Source: Williamsia sp. 1135
GTDB lineage: Bacteria; Actinomycetota; Actinomycetes; Mycobacteriales; Mycobacteriaceae
NCBI RefSeq assembly: GCF_002095395.1
Contig: NZ_MJEI01000069.1
Span: forward strand, 1 to 55,007
Direction of reading: 5' to 3'
Length of the DNA stretch: 55,007 bases
The first letter of the stretch is position 1, and every line of letters starts with the position of its first letter. Positions 28,191 through 40,100 of the stretch are shown here, piece after piece. The notes under the pieces are model-generated. The model was not told the origin of the DNA. It did no database searches and worked only from the letters and a program-made list of their open reading frames with translations. The translations under genes and the position numbers were made by a program.

Positions 28191-30511
28191 CAGGAGGCCT
28201 CGATGCGGACGGTGATCGCCTTGGAGACGGGTGTATTCGATTTGGCCGCAACGTGTTCAAGGGGAACGAGTGGGTTGGTTTCGGGGTAGTACGCTGCAGC
28301 GTTGCCGCGCGGGGTCGGATACGCGACGACCCGGAACGCGTGGACCCGACGCTCTTCCAGGCCCCCCGGCCCATCGAACTCGGAGATCAGATCGACGGTC
28401 TGTCCGTCGGCCAGGCCGAGAGCGGTGATGTCCTCGGGATTGAGCAACACGATGTTGCGATCGCCCTTGATCCCGCGATACCGATCGTCGTGACCGTAGA
28501 TCGTGGTGTTGTACTGGTCATGACTGCGCATGGTCTGCAGGATGACGCGCCCGGAGGGAACACGCAGCCACTGAAGCGGATTCGTCGCGAAGTTGGCTTT
28601 TCCGGTCTTGGTGGGAAAGGTTCGCGTGTCCCGCGGCGGGTGCGGCAACACAAAGCCGTCGGGGTGGCGCACCTTGGTGTTGAAGTCCTCGAATCCTGGT
28701 ATGACCCGGGAGATGTGGTCGCGAATAACGTTGTAGTCGGCCGGGAAACGCCCCCAGGGCACCGCGTGATCCGTTCCGAGTGTGGCCTCTGCGAGCCCGC
28801 TGATGATGGCGACCTCGCTCCGCAGTTCGGCACCCGAGGGCGGAAGCGAGCCTCTGGACAGGTGGACCACCGACATCGAGTCCTCGACGGTGACCTCCTG
28901 CTTGCGGCCTTCGCAGATGTCCCGATCGGTGCGGCCCAGCGTGGGAAGGATCAGACCGACTGAACCCGGACGTAAGTGTGAGGCATTGAGTTTCGTGCTC
29001 ACCTGCACCGTGAGGCGGCAGGTTCCCATGGCGGCGGCAGTGGCGTGGGTGTCAGGGGAGGCGGAGACGAAATTTCCACCCATCGCGATGAACACCTTGA
29101 TGTCACCCGCGGCCATGGCACGGATCGTGTCCACGGTGTCGAAGCCGTGCTTGCGCGGCACCTCGATGCCGAACTCGCGGTCGAGGGCGTCGAGGAAGTA
29201 GTCGGGCATCTTCTCCCAGACCCCCATGGTCCTGTCGCCCTGAACATTCGAGTGACCGCGGACCGGACACACTCCGGCACCAGGTTTGCCGATCATGCCG
29301 CGCAGCAGCAACACGTTGGTGAGTTCTTCGATGGTCGCGACCCCGTGCGCCTGCTGCGTCAGACCCATGGCCCAGCAGATGATCGTGCGGTGCGAGCTGA
29401 TCAGTTTGTCGGCGGTGTCCCGCAGTTGCGCTTCTGTCAGACCGGTGGCTTCCGCGATCTCTGCGAGGTCGACGGTGGCGACCTCGGCCAGGTAGTCCTC
29501 GACCCCGAGACAGTGCTCTTGGAGAAATGAGTGATCGAAAATGGTTCCGGGGCTTGCTTTTTCGGCATCCACGAGTAGTTTTGCCAGACCCCGGAACAGG
29601 GCCATGTCCCCACCGATCCGGATCTGCAGGAACTCGTCGGCCAGCGACGTGCCTCTACCGATGACACCGCCGACCTTCTGTGGATCCTTGAAGCGCAGTA
29701 GTCCGGCCTCGGGAAGGGGATTGACCGCAACGATGGTGGCGCCCCGTCCCTTCGCCTTCTCGAGCGTCGAGAGCATCCGGGGATGATTGGTGCCCGGATT
29801 CTGTCCCGCGATGATGATCAGATCGGCGTTCTCGAGATCAGGTACGGACACCGACCCCTTACCGATTCCGATGCTCTCGATCAGGGCGCTGCCCGAAGAC
29901 TCGTGGCACATGTTCGAGCAGTCGGGGAGGTTGTTCGTACCGAAGGATCGTGCGAAGAGCTGGTAGAGAAACGCCGCCTCGTTGCTCGTCCGACCGGAGG
30001 TGTAGAACGCTGCCTGATCGGGGTGCTCCAGCCCGGTCAGTTCGTCGGCGATGAGGGTGAATGCCTGGTCCCACCGGATCGGCCGGTAGTGGTCGTCACC
30101 CTCGGTGAGCACCATCGGATGGGTGATCCGGCCCTGCTGGGACAGCCAGTACTCTGATTTTCCGCGAAGGTCGGAAACGCTGTGTGCAGCAAAGAAGTCG
30201 GGTCCGACGGTGCGCGTGGTCGCTTCCTCGGCGACAGCCTTCGCACCGTTCTCGCAGAACTCCGCGTGCTTGCGGTGGCCAGGGGTCTCGGGCCATGCGC
30301 AACCGGGGCAGTCGAAGCCGTCACGCTGATTGAGCGCGGTGAGGGTGCGCGCCGTGCGGGTCGTGCCCATCTGTTTCACCGAACGCGCGAGCGCAACAGC
30401 CACCGCCGGTACCCCCGCCGCCCAGACCTTGGGCGGATGTTGGTCGACGTCGTGCGACTTCGGTTCGGGTACGGATTCGACGTTCATGGCATCCATCATC
30501 ACCCTCTGCAT
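28190..30511 (-). CDS. fdhF: Molybdopterin oxidoreductase, FdhF/YdeP-like formate dehydrogenase alpha subunit
   Basis: A 773-residue bis-MGD molybdoenzyme. The N-terminal iron-sulfur segment CPGCAWPETPGHRKHAEFC shows the reduced CxxC pattern of the FdhF/YdeP (TIGR01701-like) subgroup. NLPDCSNMCHESSG near residue 200 and PVRGHSNVQGDRTMG near residue 425 are family landmarks. The C-terminal molydopterin dinucleotide-binding domain covers about 650-770. Whether it oxidises formate cannot be read from sequence; the neighbouring fdhD supports it. Several in-frame ATGs lie at the start (30511, 30499, 30487); the longest is given. M. tuberculosis has fdhF-fdhD at another locus. Confidence 0.88.
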   Translation of the reverse strand: MQRVMMDAMNVESVPEPKSHDVDQHPPKVWAAGVPAVAVALARSVKQMGTTRTARTLTALNQRDGFDCPGCAWPETPGHRKHAEFCENGAKAVAEEATTRTVGPDFFAAHSVSDLRGKSEYWLSQQGRITHPMVLTEGDDHYRPIRWDQAFTLIADELTGLEHPDQAAFYTSGRTSNEAAFLYQLFARSFGTNNLPDCSNMCHESSGSALIESIGIGKGSVSVPDLENADLIIIAGQNPGTNHPRMLSTLEKAKGRGATIVAVNPLPEAGLLRFKDPQKVGGVIGRGTSLADEFLQIRIGGDMALFRGLAKLLVDAEKASPGTIFDHSFLQEHCLGVEDYLAEVATVDLAEIAEATGLTEAQLRDTADKLISSHRTIICWAMGLTQQAHGVATIEELTNVLLLRGMIGKPGAGVCPVRGHSNVQGDRTMGVWEKMPDYFLDALDREFGIEVPRKHGFDTVDTIRAMAAGDIKVFIAMGGNFVSASPDTHATAAAMGTCRLTVQVSTKLNASHLRPGSVGLILPTLGRTDRDICEGRKQEVTVEDSMSVVHLSRGSLPPSGAELRSEVAIISGLAEATLGTDHAVPWGRFPADYNVIRDHISRVIPGFEDFNTKVRHPDGFVLPHPPRDTRTFPTKTGKANFATNPLQWLRVPSGRVILQTMRSHDQYNTTIYGHDDRYRGIKGDRNIVLLNPEDITALGLADGQTVDLISEFDGPGGLEERRVHAFRVVAYPTPRGNAAAYYPETNPLVPLEHVAAKSNTPVSKAITVRIEAS

Positions 30512-30556
30512 CCGTTTTCGCCCACAGCGCTCTCGCGCTCGCGTTAACTGTGTCCT

Positions 30557-31162
30557 ATGGATGTTGCACAGATTGGCGCAGTGGTTTTGGCCGGCGGCGC
30601 GTCGAAGCGAATGGGTAGCGACAAGGCGGCGCTGGAATGGAACGGGGAATCGATGCTCGGTCGCATCACCCGGATCGTCGCCGAACGGTGCGATCCGGTG
30701 CTGGTTGTCGCTCGCGAAGGATCACCGGCCTACCGCGGTCTGAGCGAGGGGCAGTCGGGGACCGGACAGATCAACTGGGTCACCGACGAGAAGCCCGGAG
30801 CAGGTCCCCTCGGTGGCCTCGTCACGGGGCTGGTCGCCGCAGCGGCTGCAGGACGGGAGGTGGTGTTCGTGTGCGCCACCGACATGCCCCTGGTGAGCGC
30901 GGAGATGGTGGATGAGTTGCTTCGCGGACTCTCGGAGTCGGATGACGCCGCGATCGCCGTGGACTCCCAGCGGGCGCACCCGCTGGCGGGCGTCTACCGC
31001 ACCAGGGCGGCGGGGACTCTTGCCGATCTCGTCGCTTCCGGTGAACGCCGCATGCTCGCGGCGGTCGACGCGTTGCGGACCAACCGCGTCACGCTGACCG
31101 ATTCCACCTGGTTGACCAACGTCAACGCGCCGGAAGACCTGCATCGCCTCCGGGTGCCCTGA
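30557..31162 (+). CDS. mobA: Molybdenum cofactor guanylyltransferase MobA
   Basis: A 201-residue nucleotidyltransferase with LAGGASKRMGSDKA (GTP site) at residues 12-25 and CATDMPLV near residue 100 as the metal-binding Asp. It attaches GMP to molybdopterin to make the MGD cofactor. It stands at the M. tuberculosis Rv2453c position and diverges from fdhF, whose product needs MGD, with only 45 bases between the two starts. That shared gap probably holds both promoters. Confidence 0.94.
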   Translation: MDVAQIGAVVLAGGASKRMGSDKAALEWNGESMLGRITRIVAERCDPVLVVAREGSPAYRGLSEGQSGTGQINWVTDEKPGAGPLGGLVTGLVAAAAAGREVVFVCATDMPLVSAEMVDELLRGLSESDDAAIAVDSQRAHPLAGVYRTRAAGTLADLVASGERRMLAAVDALRTNRVTLTDSTWLTNVNAPEDLHRLRVP

Positions 31163-31217
31163 GCCGCACACCACCTGCGGCTTCGTCGCCTCCGAGGCGA
31201 CTGCCTAGAATTGGCCG

Positions 31218-33889
<2,672 letters not shown>

Positions 33890-33893
<4 letters not shown>

Positions 33894-35308
33894 CCCAGCC
33901 GGAGCCGACGCAGCCGACCGCCGATGATATCGCTGAGTTGGGCGAGGTCGAGGCCTCCCTCGACACCCGTTGGCCCGAGACCAAGATCGATCCGTCCCTT
34001 GCGCGCATCTCGGCGCTGATGGACCTGCTGGGTTCCCCCCAACGTGGGTATCCGGCGATCCACGTGGCAGGAACCAACGGCAAGACGTCGGTGACAAGGA
34101 TGATCGACTCCCTGCTCACCGCCTTCCACCGGCGGACGGGCCGGATCACGAGCCCCCATCTGCAACTCGCGACCGAACGCATCTCCATCGACGGGGTGCC
34201 CATCACGCCTCGGACCTACGTGGACACCTACCGCGAACTCGAGCCGTACATCGACATGATCGACGATCGCTCTCTGGCCGCCGATGGACCCCGGATGAGT
34301 AAGTTCGAGGTACTGACGGCGATGGCGTACACCGCGTTTGCCGAGGCGCCGGTCGAGGTGGCCGTCGTCGAGACGGGTATGGGCGGGCGCTGGGACGCCA
34401 CCAACGTCATCGACGCCACGGTCGCGGTGATCACCCCGATCGCACTCGATCACGCCGACTATCTCGGCGACACGCTCACCGAGATCGCGGGGGAGAAGGC
34501 CGGGATCATCAAGAAGGCACCGGACTCGCTGGTACCGACTGATCCTGTGACGATCCTCGCGGTGCAGGAAAAAGAAGTCGCCGATGTGCTCTTGCGCGCC
34601 GCTGTCGAAGCCGACACGTTCGTCGCACGCGAGGGTTCCGAGTTCGCGGTGCTCGAACGTCGGGTGGCCGTCGGAGGACAGCTGCTGACGTTGCAGGGAC
34701 TCGGCGGCGAATACCCCGAGATCTTCCTGCCGCTGCACGGCGCACATCAGGCATCCAACGCAGCGTTGGCTCTCGCAGCTGTCGAGGCGTTCTTCGGCGC
34801 CGGCGCCGATCGCCAGCTTGATTCGGAGTTGGTCCGCGCAGGCTTCGCCGCGGCGACCAGTCCGGGCCGACTCGAGCGGGTCCGTTCGGCGCCAACGGTT
34901 TTCCTGGACGCCGCTCACAACCCGCACGGCGCGGCGGCGTTGGCCTCGGCGTTGGAGGACGAGTTCGATTTCCGGCGCCTGATCGGGGTGGTCAGCGTGC
35001 TCGCAGACAAAGACGCCGCCGGCTTGCTGGCCGCGTTCGAGCCAGTGTTCGACGTCATCGTGTTGACACACAACGGATCCCCGCGCGCGATGGACCCCGA
35101 GGTCTTGGCGGAGGTGGCCACTGCGATCTTCGGCGAGGACAGGGTGAAGGTTCACGGATTCCTGCCCGACGCCGTCGAGGCCGCAATCGAGCTCGCCGAG
35201 GAGAATCTCGACGATTCCGAGGGGATGTCCGGAACGGGCGTGGTGATCACCGGCTCGGTCGTCACCGCGGGTGCGGCACGCACGCTGTTTGGAAAGGACC
35301 CGGCATGA
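33890..35308 (+). CDS. folC: Dihydrofolate synthase / folylpolyglutamate synthase
   Basis: A 472-residue Mur-ligase family protein. [12 protein letters not shown] (about residues 61-72) is the P-loop and TGRITSPHL near residue 84 binds the folate substrate; [13 protein letters not shown] near residue 345 begins the C-terminal domain. It glutamylates dihydropteroate and folates. GTG 33890 overlaps the valS stop (GTGA), and its own stop overlaps the next start (ATGA), both signs of translational coupling. Matches Rv2447c. Confidence 0.95.
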
Positions 35309-35721
35309 GCGACGAATCCTCCGAGGTGCCAGCCAGGTTCACGCCGCCCACCGTCGATCCGTGGCGGGGTCTGCGCGGGGTGATGGCAGGGACGCTGATC
35401 CTCGAAGCGATCGTGGTGTTGCTGGCATTCCCCATCGTCGTGCGGGTCGGCGGCGGTCTCACCGTCATCTCAGGGATCTACCTCGGGGTGCTCACGTTGG
35501 CAATGATCCTGGGTTCGGGGCTGCAGGGTAGGTCCTGGGCACTGCCGTATGACCTTGTGCTGCAAGTCATCACAATCGCTGGATGGATCGTTCACTGGTC
35601 CATCGGCGTCGTCGGGATCGTCTTCATGATCGTGTGGCTCTACATCGCCTACATCAAACGCGATGTCCGGCTGCGCATGGAACGCGGATTGCTGAACGGG
35701 CAGGAACGCATCGTCGACTGA
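35305..35721 (+). CDS. DUF4233 membrane protein (Rv2446c type)
   Basis: A 138-residue protein with about 25 hydrophilic residues and then four hydrophobic helices at roughly 25-45, 50-70, 75-95 and 95-115, ending in a basic tail (YIKRDVRLRMERG). It follows folC with a four-base overlap, an arrangement kept across Mycobacteriales and many other actinobacteria. Function unknown; the constant pairing with folC hints at folate or cell-envelope metabolism without proof. Confidence 0.88.
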   Translation: MSDESSEVPARFTPPTVDPWRGLRGVMAGTLILEAIVVLLAFPIVVRVGGGLTVISGIYLGVLTLAMILGSGLQGRSWALPYDLVLQVITIAGWIVHWSIGVVGIVFMIVWLYIAYIKRDVRLRMERGLLNGQERIVD

Positions 35722-35874
35722 CCCGGCCGGCTGTGTGGGCCGGTCGGGAGGACTCGCCTGGCGATGTTGCCGGAACGTGACCTGAAAAGTCGCAAATCGG
35801 GTTTCGTCTGGCGCGGGGTGCTGACAAGATCGCAGGCACACCACCCCTGAAGCATTCGAAAGGTACACATATAT

Positions 35875-36267
35875 ATGTCACGCTCCACAAAGTTCGTTCC
35901 TGCCGCACTCGCCGCCGCGGGTGCCGCCTGTGTCATCGCGGGAACTGCGTCAGGAGCTGGGGCTGCTTCTGCTGAGGCGAGCTCGCCGATGCCGGTGGGA
36001 GACAGTCAGTTCGGTTACATCGCGACGCACGCGCTGACCCAGCGCGCAGCAGACATGAACCTCCCGGAGTTCGTCGCCTCGATTCCGGTACCCGCCGAGT
36101 ACAAGCCGGCGAACCTCGCACTCGCAGCCCGCTTCGACATCGTCGTCGACGAGGCTCTCGCGTCACCCGGTGGGTGCATCCAGGTCGTCATCGATCCCGC
36201 GCCCACCTCCGGCGGCGTCTTCAGTTACGGATTCTTCGCCGTCGAAGGAAAGTACTGCCAGCCCTAG
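35875..36267 (+). CDS. Small secreted protein of unknown function
   Basis: A 130-residue protein with a clear signal peptide: basic MSRSTK, Ala-rich core, and likely cleavage after an AASA stretch near residue 32. The mature part of about 95 residues has two Cys (GGCIQ and the third residue from the end), which could form one disulfide outside the cell. The upstream stretch CACATATAT is unusually AT-rich and leaves only AAAGG as a ribosome site 11 bases from ATG 35875. I recognise no family. The stop codon lies inside the first copy of a 19-base tandem repeat. Confidence 0.75.
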   Translation: MSRSTKFVPAALAAAGAACVIAGTASGAGAASAEASSPMPVGDSQFGYIATHALTQRAADMNLPEFVASIPVPAEYKPANLALAARFDIVVDEALASPGGCIQVVIDPAPTSGGVFSYGFFAVEGKYCQP

Positions 36268-36319
36268 CTCGGTTCGACGCCCCTAGCTCGGTTCGACGCC
36301 CCTAGCTCGGTTCCACGCA
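36263..36319. repeat. Three-copy 19-bp tandem repeat over a stop codon
   Basis: The unit CCTAGCTCGGTTCGACGCC starts at 36263 and 36282 as identical copies; a third imperfect copy (ends TTCCACGCA) runs 36301-36319. Each copy carries TAG, and the first TAG is the stop of the secreted protein gene. It lies 46 bases before ndk. Confidence 0.9.
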
Positions 36320-36364
36320 CAGTCGGGTCCACGTCTCGAAGTGCCGTCGGGTTAGTCTTACCGG

Positions 36365-36778
36365 GTGACTGAACGGACTCTGGTACTGATCAAGCCCGAC
36401 GGCGTCGAGCGCGGACTGGTCGGCGACATCATCGAGCGGATCGAGCGCAAGGGCCTGACCCTTGTCGCCCTCGAACTCAAAACCGTCAGCGATGACATAG
36501 CGGCCGGCCATTACGCCGAGCACGAGGGCAAGCCCTTCTACCCATCCCTTCTTGAATTCATCACGTCCGGCCCCCTGGTCGCGGCTGTCCTCGAGGGTCC
36601 ACGCGCAGTGGCTGCATTCCGTCAGATTGCCGGTGGCACCGACCCGGTGGAGAAAGCTGTCCCGGGCACCATTCGCGGCGACTACGCCCTGAGTACTCAA
36701 TTCAATCTCGTACACGGCTCGGACTCGCCGGACTCGGCTGAGCGCGAGATCTCACTCTGGTTCCCTGACCTCGGCTGA
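36365..36778 (+). CDS. ndk: Nucleoside diphosphate kinase
   Basis: A 137-residue Ndk matching Rv2445c. The first segment [15 protein letters not shown] and the active-site segment [16 protein letters not shown], with the phospho-accepting His near residue 117, are intact. It equalises nucleoside triphosphate pools. GTG 36365. The enzyme is often moonlighting in mycobacteria, but nothing in the sequence speaks to that. Confidence 0.97.
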   Translation: MTERTLVLIKPDGVERGLVGDIIERIERKGLTLVALELKTVSDDIAAGHYAEHEGKPFYPSLLEFITSGPLVAAVLEGPRAVAAFRQIAGGTDPVEKAVPGTIRGDYALSTQFNLVHGSDSPDSAEREISLWFPDLG

Positions 36779-36842
36779 CAGGTCGACGCAGGCGCCCGAA
36801 TCCGGGGATGTCGGTGGACTCGGCAGCGCCCGGACGGTTGTG

Positions 36843-36851
36843 TGGGATACT
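36843..36851 (+). promoter_or_regulatory. Candidate extended -10 promoter for rne
   Basis: TGGGATACT has an extended -10 TG one base before GATACT (36846-36851). No -35 is evident. A start about 36858 would give a 280-base leader, similar to the long 5' untranslated region known for mycobacterial rne. Confidence 0.4.
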
Positions 36852-36857
36852 GACAAT

Positions 36858-37140
36858 GGTTGTCGAGCCCGCTGCTCTGCTCAATGGACAAGGGGCACCG
36901 ACGACCAGATGATCAGTTCGTGTGCTCGGTCCCCACTCAGGTGGCTTTTCACCTGTCGTGGTGTGGACATCGCGGCACTCGGGCAGTAGTCAAGTCATCA
37001 CGCCAGGCGTCGCCGGTTAATGCGAGAAGTTCTCGCAGAAATCGGGCGAAGCGAGACCTACAATCCCGGCCCCGGCCGGGTAAATAGCACAGCCCTCGCG
37101 TGGCCGCGTTTATCCGCGCCCGGGGGCTCGAGGAGAATAC
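36858..37140 (+). other. Probable long 5' leader of rne with hairpins
   Basis: This stretch is part of a 362-base gene-free interval. It holds three clear fold-backs: CAGGTG/CACCTG at 36938-36955, TGCGAGAA/TTCTCGCA at 37021-37037 with a single base between arms, and CCCGGC/GCCGGG at 37065-37080. A good GAGGAG site precedes the rne GTG. RNase E leaders serve for autoregulation in other bacteria; here that is inference. A 75-codon frame inside (36860-37087) has no coding character. Confidence 0.45.
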
Positions 37141-40100
37141 GTGGCCGACAACCAGTCGCCGGACGAAGTCAATACGAATTCGGCGCAAGAGTTTCCGCAC
37201 AAGATGCGCGTGCACGCGCTGGCCAGAATTCTTGGTCTGAGCAGTCGTGAGGTGCTGGTGCATCTCGCCGACCTCGGGATCGTGGCACGCAGCCCGCAAT
37301 CGAGCATCGTCAGGAGCACCGCCATCGCGGTGCGCGACAAAATCGCTGCAGGCGACGATCCTGCGGTCGACGACGCTGCAGGCGAGAGCGTCGCAGGTGG
37401 GAGCGCTGGGGACACTGCGCAGGGCGACGAGGTCGCCGAAGCGGCGCCGCCTGCTGCCCCGGTTGTGGACGAGCCCGCGCCGGCTCCGGTGGAGCCGGAA
37501 ACCACGGAGGACGTCTCGGTTCCTGCCTCCACCCCACACCTTTTCTCGGCGATCGAAGAAGAACTGCCACGCACCAGCTCTGCTCCGGCGGCACCCGCGG
37601 GCGGCAGTTCGCCGCTGTTCCTGTCGGCGGATCAATCGGCCGACACCGAGGACAACGCAGGCCAGGACGACACCGACGACACGGACGATGACGACGGCGA
37701 CACTGCGTCCCGTAAGCGGCGTCGTGGACGTCGCGGCCGTGGCCGCGGTCGGGGTGACCAGGGCGGCACCGATGAACAGAACGCCACGGACGATCAGGAC
37801 ACCTCGGGCGAGAACACCGCTGCCGACGTGCCCACCTCGGACGACGAGCCCGATTCAGCAGACTCTCCCGACGAGAAGCCCGCCTCGGACGACGCCGAAC
37901 AGTCGGACAAACCTGACATCAAGAGCAGCAAACGCAAGCGGAGCCGGCCGAAGAAGCCCAGAACCGAGGGCGAAGGCGATCAGGGCGAGCAAGGTGGAGA
38001 CGAGGCAACGACCTCAGAGCCCACGAGCAAGCCGGACACCGGAGAGTCGAAGGAATCCGACTCCGATACCGACGGTGACTCGTCGGAGTCGGATGAACAG
38101 GACGACTCCGCGGATGGCGGTTCCGCCAATCGGCGGCGCAGGCGCCGCCGTCGTCGCAAGGGCGGCGATGGTGAGGACTCCGGACCTTCGGACGATCCGC
38201 CGAACACGGTCGTACACGAGCGGGAACCGCGCAACAAGGCACGAGGACGCGACGAGGTCCAGGGCATCTCAGGATCCACCCGGCTCGAGGCCAAACGACA
38301 GCGCCGTCGCGATGGCCGTGATGCGGGCCGCAGGCGACCGCCGATCCTGAGTGAATCGGAGTTCTTGGCACGGCGCGAAGCTGTCGACCGTGTGATGGTC
38401 GTCCGTGAGCGCTCCGGTGTCGCAGCGACGGTGACCCACGACGCCCACGGTGACAGTGCCGGTGACGCTGCGCCGCAGGCCACTCGTGACTACACCCAGG
38501 TCGCCGTTCTCGAGGACGGCGTGTTGGTCGAACATTTCGTGACGACGTCGAACTCGTCATCGATGGTCGGCAACATCTATCTCGGCCGGGTACAGAATGT
38601 GCTGCCGGGTATGGAAGCCGCGTTCGTCGACATCGGCAGGGGACGCAACGGCGTGCTCTACGCCGGTGAGGTCAACTGGGATGCGGCCGGACTCGACGGC
38701 GGCTCACGCAAGATCGAGCAAGCTCTGCGCCCCGGAGACCCGGTTCTGGTGCAGGTGAGCAAGGACCCGGTGGGACACAAGGGTGCGCGGCTGACCACGC
38801 AGATCTCGCTGGCGGGCCGCTATCTCGTGTACGTCCCCGGTGGCGGATCCACCGGCATCAGTCGCAAGCTGCCCGATACCGAACGCAAGCGGCTCAAGGG
38901 AATCCTCGGCAAGATCGTTCCCGACGACGCCGGTGTGATCATCCGTACCGCCTCCGAGGGGGTGGCCGCTGACGAGCTGACCCGCGACATCGAACGTCTG
39001 CAGCAGCAGTGGGAAACCATCAACGCTGCCAACCCCGCGGCCGGCAAATCCAAAGCGGCGGCTCCGCAGACCCTGTATGAAGAGCCGGATCTCCTGGTGA
39101 AGGTGGTCCGCGACCTGTTCAACGAGGACTTCAAGAAGCTCGTCGTCGAGGGAAACGGCGCCTGGAACCAGGTCGAGAACTACGTTCGCAGCGTTGCGCC
39201 TGACCTGCTAGATCGCACCGAGCGCTTCGACAAGGCCCACGCTGACGCCCCCGACGTGTTCGATGTACATCGCATCGACGAACAGCTCGCCAAGGCGCTC
39301 GATCGCAAGGTCTGGTTGCCCTCTGGCGGAACCCTGATCATCGAGCACACCGAGGCGATGACCGTCGTCGACGTCAACACCGGCAAGTTCACGGGCTCCG
39401 GCGGCAATCTGGAAGAGACGGTCACCCGGAACAACCTCGAGGCCGCCGAAGAGATCGTGCGGCAGATGCGGCTGCGCGACATCGGCGGCATGATCATCGT
39501 CGACTTCATCGACATGGTGCTCGAATCGAACCGTGATCTGGTGCTCCGCAGGCTCACCGAGGCCCTCGGCCGTGATCGCACCCGCCATCAGGTGTCCGAG
39601 GTGACTTCGCTCGGGCTGGTCCAGATGACTCGTAAACGGCTCGGAACCGGGTTGCTCGAGGCCTTCTCCACCACCTGTACGTGTTGTAACGGCCGGGGCA
39701 TCGTCATTCATGCGAACCCGGTCGAGATCTCCGGTGGCGGCGACGACTCGGGTCGCGGTGGCAGCGGAGGCGGAGACAATGCCAAGCGCGCCAGGCGTAA
39801 TCGGCGTGGTGGCAAGCCCGAACAGCCTGCCGCCGCGGAGACCAAGCCGGCCGCCCACAGCCCGGCGGAGCACCCGATGTTCCGCGCGATGGCGAGCCAT
39901 ACGACCGATGCCGACGGCGTTGTCACGGAAGCGCAGACAAACGAGGTCACCGGCGAAGAGCTGAAAGATCTCGAGGTCACCGACTCGGCGTCGAACCTGG
40001 CCTCGTCGGAAGCCGCCGAGACCCCGGACGAGAAGTCTGCGCCGGAGGTCGAGCCGAGGACCAACGGTTCTTCGAGGTCCAGGTCGAGGCGCGGGGCGGG

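Noticed and set aside
36860-37087. 75-codon frame in the rne leader, possible small protein
   Set aside because: No ribosome site, Arg/Ser/Cys-rich composition without hydrophobic core, and it spans the hairpins; better read as leader RNA.
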